Shown: in pieces, positions 9,775 to 17,058 of the stretch
Layout: every line of letters starts with the position of its first letter
How positions within the stretch are numbered: position 1 is the stretch's first letter
Assembly (NCBI RefSeq): GCF_000620105.1
Contig: NZ_JHVK01000002.1
Coordinates: forward strand, 62,001 to 126,000
Source of the DNA: Microvirgula aerodenitrificans DSM 15089
GTDB lineage: Bacteria; Pseudomonadota; Gammaproteobacteria; Burkholderiales; Aquaspirillaceae
Direction of reading: 5' to 3'
DNA: 64,000 bases
Program-made: the position numbers and the translations under genes
Notes under the pieces: model-generated
The model's input: the letters and a program-made list of their open reading frames with translations, nothing else
Database searches by the model: none
Told to the model about the DNA's origin: nothing

Positions 9775-12018
9775 TCAGTCTTTGTCGCGCGGCTGCCAGT
9801 AGCGCGGCGCGCGCTGCCGCCAGGCGCTGACCCCGACCTCGCGCCCGAGACGGATGTCGATCGCACCGTGGCGGTCGGTGCGCCAGCGGGTCATGCCGTG
9901 ATCGGCATAGCGTTGCCAGACAGCGGCCTGCGGATGGCGATAGCGGTTCAGATAGCCGGCGCTGACCACGACATGCTGCGCCGCCACGGCGGCCAGAAAA
10001 TCGTCGCCGGACGAGGTGCGGCTGCCATGGTGTGGCGAGATCAGCACATCGGCGCGCAGCGGCAGACCGAGCAGCGCCGCCTCGCTGGCGCGACCGATAT
10101 CGCCGGTCAGCAGTATCGACCGGCCCGTCGCGCCGGTCACTTTCAGTACGCAGCTGGATGCATTGGTTTCCAGCGCCGCCGCGTCGTTCCCCGGCCAGAA
10201 CACCTCGAAATCGACCCCGTCCCAGTGCCAGCGCTGCCCGGCCCGACATGCGCCGCAGGGCCAGCGCGCGTCCAGCGCTTCCGGCTGGCTGACCTGGCAC
10301 TGGCTGTGCGGCCAGCGCGGCGCCAGCGCCGGCCAGCCGCCGGCGTGGTCGGCATCGGCATGCGACAGCATGACCCGGTCCGGTGCGGTGATCCCGCGTC
10401 CGGCCAGATACGGCAACAGCGTGCTGTCGGCCACATTCCAGTCGGCGTTGCCCGGCCCGACGTCATACACCAGCACATGGCGCCGGGTTTCCACCACCAT
10501 CGCCAGTCCCTGACCGACATCCAGCACGGTCGCCCACACCTCGCCCGGTGGCGGCCGCTCGGCGCGCGCCAGCAGCAACGGCAGCCAGCACGGCAGCAGC
10601 AACAGCCGCAATGGCCACAGCGGCAGCAGCATCAGCAGCGCGGCAATGCCGGCCAGCCAGAGGGTCCAGACCGGCGGCGTCGGCAGTGTCCACGGCGGCC
10701 ACTGCGCCAGCCAGTCCAGCGGCGACATCGCCAGCCCGATCAGGTCCGCAGCCCAGCGCAGTGGCGGGTCGAACGGCTGGGCGACCGCCAGCAGTGACAG
10801 CGGGGTCAGCAGCAGGCCGATCAGCGGCAGCTCCCAGGCATTGGCCAGCGGCGACATCCATGGCAGCTGGCCGAACCAGCCGGCCAGCAGCGGCACCGAC
10901 AGGACACTGACCGCGCCCTGTGCCTGCAGGTTTCCCGCCAGCCAGCCGGGGCGACACAGGCGGCCGCTGCCGGCCAGCAGCAAGGCAGCAACCAGACCGA
11001 ACGACAGCCAGAAACCCGGCTGGGTGACCGCCCACGGGTCGGCCAGCGTGACCAGCGCCAGCGCGCTGAGCCAGATTTTTCGCGCCGGCCAGCGCGACCG
11101 CAGCGCCAGCGCCAGCCCGCAGGCAGCCAGCATCAGCAGCGCCCGCTGCGCCGACACGCCAAAACCGGCCAGCAGTGCATAGACGCCGGCTGCCGTCAGC
11201 CCGGTCGCGCAGGCAAGCAGTCGCGGCGGCCACCGGCCACGACCAAAGCGGCGAGCCAGTCGCAGCGCGGCCCAGGCGGCCAGCGCGGCGACAAAGCCCA
11301 GGTGCACGCCGGAGACGCAGACCAGATGGGTGGTGCCGGTACGGGCGAACACGTCCCACTGTGCACGGTCGATGCCGGTCCGCTCACCGAGCGTCAGCGC
11401 CATCAGCACGCCGGCTGCCGGATGGTCGCCCAGCACGCGGGCGAACCGGTCGCGCAGGCGCTCCCGCATCTGCCCGATGCCGGCCTGCAGCGACGACCGT
11501 GCCGGCAGCGCCCTCCGTTGTCTGACACTGCAGTTCGCCAGCCGCCGCTGGGCGATCAGCCAGCGCTCGGTATCGGCGGCATGCGGATTGGCATACGCAT
11601 GCAGGCGCTTGCAGCGCAGTTCGGCACGCCAGACCGAGCCGGCCGGCCAGGCCCGTCGCTCCCGGTCGGCGACCGAAAAGGTGGCCGGCAGCGCGGCGTC
11701 CGGCGTATGCAGCTGCAGCCGCTGCGCATCGAAGCGGGTCGAGATCAGGCCGTAATGGGCCAGACCGATTACCTGCAGCTCGACCGACTGCGAGCGGTTC
11801 TCCCAGGCCGGCGGCAGCATGTCATCCAGCCGCAGCCGGATGCGCAGCGCGCTCAATGCCAGTCCGGCGCACAGTGCGACCAGCAGGCCGGTGCGCCAGC
11901 CAGGCCAGCGACCGGACAGCGCCAGTACGGCCACGGCGGCCGGCGCGTGCCACGGCAGCGGTGCCGGCAGCCACGGCGGGATGGCCATGCCGAGCGTGAA
12001 CAGCAGCAGGGGATACAT
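9775..12018 (-). CDS. comEC: ComEC/Rec2 DNA-uptake channel protein
   Basis: ComEC forms the inner-membrane channel through which single-stranded DNA enters during natural transformation. The 747-residue protein has the three family parts. An N-terminal DUF4131 region covers residues 1-180. A multi-helix competence domain runs from about 200 to 460 (VLMALTLGERTGIDRAQWDVFARTG, then HLVCVSGVHLGF). A C-terminal metallo-beta-lactamase-like domain starts near 490 (VLDVGQGLAMVVE) and carries the metal motif HADADHAGG. The start at 12018 is supported by GGAG six bases upstream. A second ATG at 12048 has no such site. It is divergent from rsmJ. No other competence gene is in the window. Confidence 0.93.
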   Translation of the reverse strand: MYPLLLFTLGMAIPPWLPAPLPWHAPAAVAVLALSGRWPGWRTGLLVALCAGLALSALRIRLRLDDMLPPAWENRSQSVELQVIGLAHYGLISTRFDAQRLQLHTPDAALPATFSVADRERRAWPAGSVWRAELRCKRLHAYANPHAADTERWLIAQRRLANCSVRQRRALPARSSLQAGIGQMRERLRDRFARVLGDHPAAGVLMALTLGERTGIDRAQWDVFARTGTTHLVCVSGVHLGFVAALAAWAALRLARRFGRGRWPPRLLACATGLTAAGVYALLAGFGVSAQRALLMLAACGLALALRSRWPARKIWLSALALVTLADPWAVTQPGFWLSFGLVAALLLAGSGRLCRPGWLAGNLQAQGAVSVLSVPLLAGWFGQLPWMSPLANAWELPLIGLLLTPLSLLAVAQPFDPPLRWAADLIGLAMSPLDWLAQWPPWTLPTPPVWTLWLAGIAALLMLLPLWPLRLLLLPCWLPLLLARAERPPPGEVWATVLDVGQGLAMVVETRRHVLVYDVGPGNADWNVADSTLLPYLAGRGITAPDRVMLSHADADHAGGWPALAPRWPHSQCQVSQPEALDARWPCGACRAGQRWHWDGVDFEVFWPGNDAAALETNASSCVLKVTGATGRSILLTGDIGRASEAALLGLPLRADVLISPHHGSRTSSGDDFLAAVAAQHVVVSAGYLNRYRHPQAAVWQRYADHGMTRWRTDRHGAIDIRLGREVGVSAWRQRAPRYWQPRDKD

Positions 12019-12082
12019 GCCGTGCTCCGGGCAGAAACATCGCTCCATTTCACGCCAGCGATCGCCGCCCGCCTAATCGGCT

Positions 12083-12112
12083 TTGCCTGCACTGTGGCTT
12101 TCCCGTCACAAT
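12083..12112 (+). promoter_or_regulatory. Candidate sigma-70 promoter of rsmJ
   Basis: TTGCCT (12083-12088), an 18-base spacer and CACAAT (12107-12112), followed by GCCGGCC. It ends 33 bases before the rsmJ ATG. Confidence 0.4.
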
Positions 12113-12144
12113 GCCGGCCTTACGCCATTCCCGCCTCCCCCATC

Positions 12145-12900
12145 ATGTTCCACGGTCTGTATGCCCTTCCCGACGCCGACACCGCGCGCGCCGACGACCT
12201 CGCCGCCCGCTTCGCGCTGCCGCGCCTGAGCGCGCCGCCCGCCGACGGCTACTGGCTGGCGCTCGGCGACACGCGGCTGGAACTGGTGACGGCCCATGGC
12301 CATGGCGCGGTCTACGCCGATTTTGTCGAGGGTGCCGCCCGGCACCGGCGCGAGCACGGCGGCGGCAGCGGCCAGCCGGTGGCGCGGGCGATCGGCATCA
12401 AGGGCGGAAATCGTCCGAGTGTGGTCGATGCCACTGCCGGTCTTGGCCGCGACGCGTTCGTGCTGGCCACCCTGGGCTGCGAGGTCACGCTGCTGGAACG
12501 TTCACCGGTCGCCGCCGCACTGCTCGACGATGCGCTGTCGCGCGCCGCCGCCGATCCGGCTACCGCCGCGATCGCGGCGCGCATGCGGCTGGTGCATGCC
12601 GATGCCGCCGACTGGCTGGCCGCGCTGGACCCGGCGGTGCGCCCCGATGTGGTCTACCTCGATCCGATGTTCCCCGATACCGGCAAGAGCGCGGCGGCCA
12701 AGAAGGACATGCAGGCCTTTCAGGTCGTGATCGGTGACGATACCGATGCCGGCAAGCTGGTCGCCGCCGCACGCGGCGCGGCGAAAAAACGGGTGGTGGT
12801 CAAACGGCCGCGCCTCGGCGTGCTGCTCGGCAACGACAAGCCGTCAACGCAGCTGGTCGGCAAGAGCACCCGTTTCGATCTCTATACGCCGTCGCGCTGA
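12145..12900 (+). CDS. rsmJ: 16S rRNA m2G1516 methyltransferase RsmJ
   Basis: RsmJ methylates the exocyclic amine of guanine 1516 in 16S rRNA using S-adenosylmethionine. The 251-residue product has the SAM-binding motif VVDATAGLGRDAFVLATLGC at about residues 92-111, the acidic loop LLERSP, and the catalytic-type motif VYLDPMFPD near residue 171, all diagnostic of the YhiQ/RsmJ family. The ATG at 12145 yields MFHGLYALPDAD, and upstream codons in frame are non-homologous. The 3' end overlaps the convergent gluQ gene by 19 bases. A TTGCCT-CACAAT promoter is visible just upstream. Confidence 0.93.
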   Translation: MFHGLYALPDADTARADDLAARFALPRLSAPPADGYWLALGDTRLELVTAHGHGAVYADFVEGAARHRREHGGGSGQPVARAIGIKGGNRPSVVDATAGLGRDAFVLATLGCEVTLLERSPVAAALLDDALSRAAADPATAAIAARMRLVHADAADWLAALDPAVRPDVVYLDPMFPDTGKSAAAKKDMQAFQVVIGDDTDAGKLVAAARGAAKKRVVVKRPRLGVLLGNDKPSTQLVGKSTRFDLYTPSR

Positions 12901-13772
12901 ACCGTCCGACCGACGCGGTCGAGGCGGAATGATGCCAGCGCCCAGGCCCACAGCTCGTCCAGCCCGGCGCAATCGGCCGGCGGCCGGTGATTCAGCCGGC
13001 ACAGCGCCCGGCGCAGCTCGTCCGCGGCATGGTCGATGGAAATGGCCGGCGCCAGCGTCTGCTTGGACAGTTTCTCGCCCTCGGTATTGCATACCAGCGG
13101 CAAATGGGCATGGCGGGGTCGCGCATGGCCGAGCGCGTCGATCAGCACCAGCTGACGCGGTGTCGAATCGAGCAGGTCGGCCCCCCGGACCACGTCGGTC
13201 ATGCCCTGTGCGTGGTCGTCGACCAGCACCGCAAGCTGGTAGGCCCAGAAACCGTCGGCACGCTTGAGCACGAAATCGCCGACCTCCTGCGCCACGTCCT
13301 GCCGCTGCAGGCCGAACACGCGATCCTCGAAGCTCACCTCGCCCGCCGGCACCCGCAGCCGCCAGGCGCGCGGCTGGCGACCGGCCGGCAGCCCGTCACG
13401 GCAGGTTCCGGGATACACATGACCGTCCACGCCGCGTCGGGCGACGGCGGCAATCTCCTTGCGCGTGCAGGCGCACGGATAGGCATCGCCGCTGGCGACC
13501 AGTTGCGCCAGCGCAGCGGCGTAGCGCGGATGGCGGTCATGCTGGTAGACCACTTCGCCATCCCACTCGAAGCCGAAGGCTTCCAGCGTGCGCAGGATGT
13601 CGGCGCTGGCACCGGGCATTTCGCGCGGCGGGTCGAGGTCTTCGATCCGCACCCACCACTCGCCGCCCTGGACGCGGGCATCGAGGTAGCTGCCGACGGC
13701 GGTCAGCAGGGAGCCGGCGTGCAGCCGGCCGGTCGGGCTGGGGGCGAAACGCCCGCGGTAGGCGGGCGTCAT
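12882..13772 (-). CDS. gluQ: Glutamyl-Q tRNA(Asp) synthetase
   Basis: GluQ (YadB) attaches glutamate to the queuosine base in the anticodon of tRNA(Asp). It is a truncated GluRS-like enzyme without the anticodon-binding half. At 296 residues the length fits. The HIGH-like motif is [14 protein letters not shown] near residue 8, the zinc site CAC...YPGTC lies around residues 98-122, and the KMSKS-like motif is EGEKLSKQT near 232. The ATG at 13772 gives [15 protein letters not shown], matching family starts. Another in-frame ATG 51 bases upstream is less likely. It overlaps rsmJ tail-to-tail by 19 bases and is divergent from the ferredoxin gene. Confidence 0.94.
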   Translation of the reverse strand: MTPAYRGRFAPSPTGRLHAGSLLTAVGSYLDARVQGGEWWVRIEDLDPPREMPGASADILRTLEAFGFEWDGEVVYQHDRHPRYAAALAQLVASGDAYPCACTRKEIAAVARRGVDGHVYPGTCRDGLPAGRQPRAWRLRVPAGEVSFEDRVFGLQRQDVAQEVGDFVLKRADGFWAYQLAVLVDDHAQGMTDVVRGADLLDSTPRQLVLIDALGHARPRHAHLPLVCNTEGEKLSKQTLAPAISIDHAADELRRALCRLNHRPPADCAGLDELWAWALASFRLDRVGRTVQRDGV

Positions 13773-13921
13773 CGGCTGCCGCCCCCGTTCACCCGGGGAC
13801 GAAGGCAACGGCAGCCGCCACACGGGCGGCTACACTGTCTGGGAAGGTGAGTCACTTTAGTTGTTCCGGTCACGGCGTGCGGCAGGATGCCCGCACGCGA
13901 GAACGTAAAGGATACGCAACC

Positions 13922-14254
13922 ATGGCCTATATCGTCACCGAAGCCTGTATCCGCTGCAAGTACACCGACTGCGTCACGGTCTGTCCGGTCGACTGTTTCC
14001 ACGAAGGGCCCAATTTCCTCGTCATCGACCCGGACGAGTGCATCGACTGCATGCTGTGCGTGCCGGAATGCCCGGTGGACGCCATTTATGCCGACGACGA
14101 TGTCCCGGCCGACCAGCGCCACTTTATTGCGCTGAACGCCGAACTGGCCGCCAATCCGAAATGGAAACCGATCACGCTGCAGAAGCCGCCACTGCCCGAC
14201 GCCGCGCAGTGGGCACAGGTCAGGGACAAGTTCGACCAGCTCGATCGCGGCTGA
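13922..14254 (+). CDS. fdxA: 7Fe-type ferredoxin FdxA
   Basis: This is a small cytoplasmic electron carrier of 110 residues with two iron-sulfur cluster motifs. The first, [17 protein letters not shown], has the altered spacing of a 3Fe-4S/4Fe-4S site. The second is [16 protein letters not shown]. The C-terminal extension ([17 protein letters not shown]) is typical of the proteobacterial FdxA group of about 107-112 residues. AAAGGA nine bases before the ATG supports the start. It is transcribed alone, divergent from gluQ. The next gene downstream is convergent and ends four bases away. The redox partner cannot be read from context. Confidence 0.94.
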   Translation: MAYIVTEACIRCKYTDCVTVCPVDCFHEGPNFLVIDPDECIDCMLCVPECPVDAIYADDDVPADQRHFIALNAELAANPKWKPITLQKPPLPDAAQWAQVRDKFDQLDRG

Positions 14255-14257
14255 GAC

Positions 14258-14698
14258 TCACCGGCCGACAGTGAACGGCAGGCGGTATTCGTGCCCGTCT
14301 ACCACGAAGCTGCCGATCCAGTCGCTGGAGCCGGTCACGCAGACCGGCAGCGTGATCCTGGCGCGCCAGCGACCGTCTCCCGCCGGCACGAAGCGGTAGC
14401 GGGCAACGCCCATGCTCATGCCGACCATGTCGAAACCGGCGGTCGGCGTCGCGTCGGCGCCGGCGATCTCGACCACGAACGGCGCGCTGTGCTGTGGCGG
14501 CGACACGAAGGTCAGGGTTGCGCCGCTGTCCCCCAGCGCACAGGCCTGCGCAAGATCCGGGCAGCGCAGTTCGACCGCAGCGACCGTGTCGGTGCGGTTG
14601 TGCCACCAGTACCAGGCGACACCGGCCTTGATCAGCGCCAGCACGATCAGGGCCAGCGCGACCAGCAGCAGTTTGCGTCTCGGAACCGGGCCGCTCAT
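14258..14698 (-). CDS. Membrane-anchored protein of unknown function
   Basis: The 146-residue protein starts MSGPVPRRKLLLVALALIVLALIKAG, a single N-terminal membrane anchor with a basic cytoplasmic flank. The remaining ~115 residues are predicted periplasmic and carry three cysteines (ELRCPD, QACALG, LPVCVTG) and a beta-rich pattern (FVVEIAG, YRFVPAG, WRARITLP). Its ATG overlaps the stop of the upstream Nudix-ThiE gene as ATGA, so it is the last gene of a coaD-led unit. I do not recognise the family. The methionine-rich FDMVGMSMGVARY segment could suggest metal binding, but this is speculative. Confidence 0.7.
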   Translation of the reverse strand: MSGPVPRRKLLLVALALIVLALIKAGVAWYWWHNRTDTVAAVELRCPDLAQACALGDSGATLTFVSPPQHSAPFVVEIAGADATPTAGFDMVGMSMGVARYRFVPAGDGRWRARITLPVCVTGSSDWIGSFVVDGHEYRLPFTVGR

Positions 14699-15624
14699 CG
14701 CCAGGCACTCCGCATGCAGGCGACGCCGTGCGCGCCCGCTTCGCGGGCACGATCGAGGTCCGTGACGGACAGACCGCCGAGCGCGTAGACCGGCAAGGGC
14801 CAGCGGCCGCCGGCCAGTTCGGTGAAGCGGTCCCAGCCCAGCGGCGGCAGGTCCGGGTGCGAGGGCGTCGGCAGCACGTGGCCGAGCATCACGTAGTCCA
14901 GTCCCAGGCCGACAGCCTGTTCGATATCGGCCTGACCGTGTACCGAGGCGCCGACCCAGTCACCGGCCGGACGCGCGTCGAGCGCATGCAGCTGGCGGCT
15001 GTTCAGGTGCAGGCCGTCGAACGGCCCCGCATCGCTGGCCCCGGCCAGCAGCACCCGTCCGCCGTGCGGGCGGGTCAGGGCGGCCAGCTCGGCGGCCAGT
15101 GCATGCTGCTGTGCGGTACTCCAGCCGGGTTCGCGCACCACGATCAGCCCGAATGCGGCCGGGTCGGCCGCGACGCGGGCAATCACGGTGTCACGGCCAA
15201 GTTCCTGCGCGCAGGTGATCGCCAGCGTGGCCGGCAGCGACAGCGCGCGAAAAATCGGCGTATTGGCCGGCAGCACCGGCGACACGCTCAGCGCATCGGC
15301 TGCCCGTTGCCAGGCCCAGGTCTGCCTTTCGCGCGCCTGCGGCTCGCCGCTCCAGCCGGTCACCCGGTGGAAGTCGAGCCGGACATCGGCGTGTTCATAG
15401 TGAAAATGCTGGGTCAGCCACGGTGTGGCGTGGGTGACGGTCAGGCCGAGTTCCTCGTCCAGCTCGCGGCACAGCGCCGCGTACGGGGTCTCGCCGGCTT
15501 CGATCTTGCCGCCGGGAAACTCCCAGTACCCCGCATACGGCTTGCCTTCGGGGCGGCTGGAAAGAAAAAAGCCGCCGTCGGGCCTGACCAGCACCCCGGC
15601 GACGACCTGTGTCCATTTGCGCAT
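14695..15624 (-). CDS. Nudix (MutT-like) hydrolase fused to ThiE-like domain
   Basis: This 309-residue protein has two domains. Residues 1-130 are a MutT-type Nudix hydrolase with the full Nudix box GGKIEAGETPYAALCRELDEELGL near residue 38. MutT removes 8-oxo-dGTP from the nucleotide pool. Residues ~135-309 resemble thiamine-phosphate synthase (GLHLNSRQL near 204, GASVHGQADIEQAVGLGLDYVMLG around 226-250, YALGGLS near 282). This Nudix-ThiE/TenI-like fusion is known in proteobacteria, and the second domain often lacks demonstrated thiamine activity. A dedicated thiE exists at 36992-37651, so this copy is probably not the main thiamine enzyme. It lies five bases after coaD and overlaps the next gene by ATGA. 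Confidence 0.88.
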   Translation of the reverse strand: MRKWTQVVAGVLVRPDGGFFLSSRPEGKPYAGYWEFPGGKIEAGETPYAALCRELDEELGLTVTHATPWLTQHFHYEHADVRLDFHRVTGWSGEPQARERQTWAWQRAADALSVSPVLPANTPIFRALSLPATLAITCAQELGRDTVIARVAADPAAFGLIVVREPGWSTAQQHALAAELAALTRPHGGRVLLAGASDAGPFDGLHLNSRQLHALDARPAGDWVGASVHGQADIEQAVGLGLDYVMLGHVLPTPSHPDLPPLGWDRFTELAGGRWPLPVYALGGLSVTDLDRAREAGAHGVACMRSAWR

Positions 15625-15629
15625 GCTGC

Positions 15630-16160
15630 TTACTTGCCCTCGAGCCGGCGGCGCTCGTATTCGCGCAGCCGCAGGTAAACCGGTTCCGGCACGTACTGGT
15701 GGATGACGTCTTCCCAGCCCTTCGGGCCGACCAGTCCGCGCACCATGGTCGAGCTGACCTCGGCGTATTCGCGCGGCGGCAGCAGGAAGATGGTGGTGAT
15801 GTTCGGATACAGGTCCGAATTCACATAACGCATCGCACGTTCGTATTCGTAATCGCTTGCGGTACGGATGCCGCGCACGATGTAGTTGGCACCGATGGAT
15901 TGTGCGTAATTGACCAGAAACTGGTTGTCGAACAGCTCCACCCGCAGGTTGTTGTACTGGCGGGTGGTCTCGCGCAGCATGGCCGCGCGGTCCTCGGCGC
16001 TGAACGTGCAGAACTTGTCCGGGTTGACCCCGATGGCAACGACCAGTTCGTCAAACAGCTCGACCGCCTGCTCGATCATCCACAGGTGACCATTGGTCAC
16101 CGGGTCGAAACTGCCCGCATAGACGGCGCGCTTCAATGGACGCTTTCCTTTATGTGACAT
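15630..16160 (-). CDS. coaD: Phosphopantetheine adenylyltransferase (CoaD-like)
   Basis: CoaD transfers AMP from ATP to 4'-phosphopantetheine, the penultimate step of coenzyme A synthesis. The 176-residue product has the nucleotidyltransferase motif [16 protein letters not shown] near residue 15 with the T/HxGH signature, the substrate loop [12 protein letters not shown] near 94, and the C-terminal [11 protein letters not shown] near 134. It is about 15 residues longer than typical CoaD and its middle part is divergent ([18 protein letters not shown]). A paralogue with altered specificity therefore remains possible. The ATG at 16160 is preferred over an in-frame ATG nine bases upstream. It leads a three-gene minus-strand unit. 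Confidence 0.85.
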   Translation of the reverse strand: MSHKGKRPLKRAVYAGSFDPVTNGHLWMIEQAVELFDELVVAIGVNPDKFCTFSAEDRAAMLRETTRQYNNLRVELFDNQFLVNYAQSIGANYIVRGIRTASDYEYERAMRYVNSDLYPNITTIFLLPPREYAEVSSTMVRGLVGPKGWEDVIHQYVPEPVYLRLREYERRRLEGK

Positions 16161-16262
16161 ACGCAACAATCTGCAAAATGTAATCGCTTCACAGGGTCAG
16201 CGGCAAAGAATTTTTTGCATTGCGTCATAAGACGCCAGCCGGAAAACCCGAAAGGAATGCCG

Positions 16263-16646
16263 TCAGCCGCGCCGCAACGCGGCACGCAGGGCGGGAGAAT
16301 CGGGAAAGGCCTGGTCCTGGGACGGCAGCGACCACCAGGCCCCGCGACGTTCCAGCGCCACAACGAGGCGGGCGCCGACCTGCGGCGCGCGATCACCGCC
16401 GAAGCCGCTGATCTGGATCACGTCCCCGCGCCGCAGCGGCGCGCGAAAGACTTCGTCCACGGTCGCCCAGATCGTCCATGACGGACCGTCGCGGCGAACG
16501 GCATCGAGGCGGACGGCCACGACGGCGTCGGCGCCGACATTGAGCAGCTGCCCCGCCTGCGGTGGCGGCAAGGCCTGCGCCGGCAGGGCCAGCCCGCCAG
16601 CCAGTGCGGCAATCAGCAGCATGAATCGGGCGCGAGTCGCTATCAT
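16263..16646 (-). CDS. Small exported protein of unknown function
   Basis: The 127-residue product begins MIATRARFMLLIAALAGGLALPAQA, a Sec signal peptide with likely cleavage after AQA at residue 25. The mature protein is short, beta-rich and lacks cysteine. It contains TVDEVFRAPLRRGDVIQISGFGG, which resembles a small OB-like fold but matches no family I can name. GGAG eight bases before the ATG supports the start. It is preceded by a 412-base gene-free stretch and followed by about 100 bases before coaD. It could share transcription with coaD. Function unknown. Confidence 0.68.
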   Translation of the reverse strand: MIATRARFMLLIAALAGGLALPAQALPPPQAGQLLNVGADAVVAVRLDAVRRDGPSWTIWATVDEVFRAPLRRGDVIQISGFGGDRAPQVGARLVVALERRGAWWSLPSQDQAFPDSPALRAALRRG

Positions 16647-17058
16647 CGATCAATCTCCGGGGGACGTCAGGGTCGTGCCGGCAGTTCCCGGCGACGACGG
16701 ATTCCGCATTATCACGGAGGACGCGGATACAGACAAAGCAGGCTTCCGGACTGCTCATGGGCAGGAGGCAGGTGGTCAGCGCAGCGCCGGGACTCGGGAT
16801 GGCGTGCAAACGGCAGCCCGCCGGATGGAATTCCGTCCTTTCCGTCCCCGCCGTCGCAGGGCCAGGACCAGTCCGGACCGGCGCTTCCCCCCTGCCGTTT
16901 TCTGCTGACGGTGACCCGGCTTCACGCAAAGGGTAGGCAGTCGCGTCATTTTTCACCACAATCCGTCTCTGTCCGATGCGGTCGCCCTGAACACAGGCCT
17001 CATCCCATGACATTATCGTGACAAATCCGTTCCGCGCCCGGCACTCTGGAGGAAAGCT
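16647..17058. other. Gene-free interval upstream of the GGDEF-EAL gene
   Basis: No reading frame here has convincing coding character. The only clear element is GGAGG just before the ATG at 17059. I looked for riboswitch consensus (c-di-GMP, cobalamin) and found only fragments. The interval should hold promoters for both divergent neighbours, but I cannot place them. Confidence 0.4.

Noticed and set aside
16845-16865. TTCCGTCCCCGCCG shared with the 41.2-kb repeat
   Set aside because: Only about 14 bases match; the flanks do not, so it is not a repeat copy by eye.
16647-17058. Possible c-di-GMP or cobalamin riboswitch before the GGDEF-EAL gene (ACGCAAAGGG near 16925)
   Set aside because: Only a short fragment resembles the GEMM core. 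The tetraloop, receptor and pairing stems are missing.
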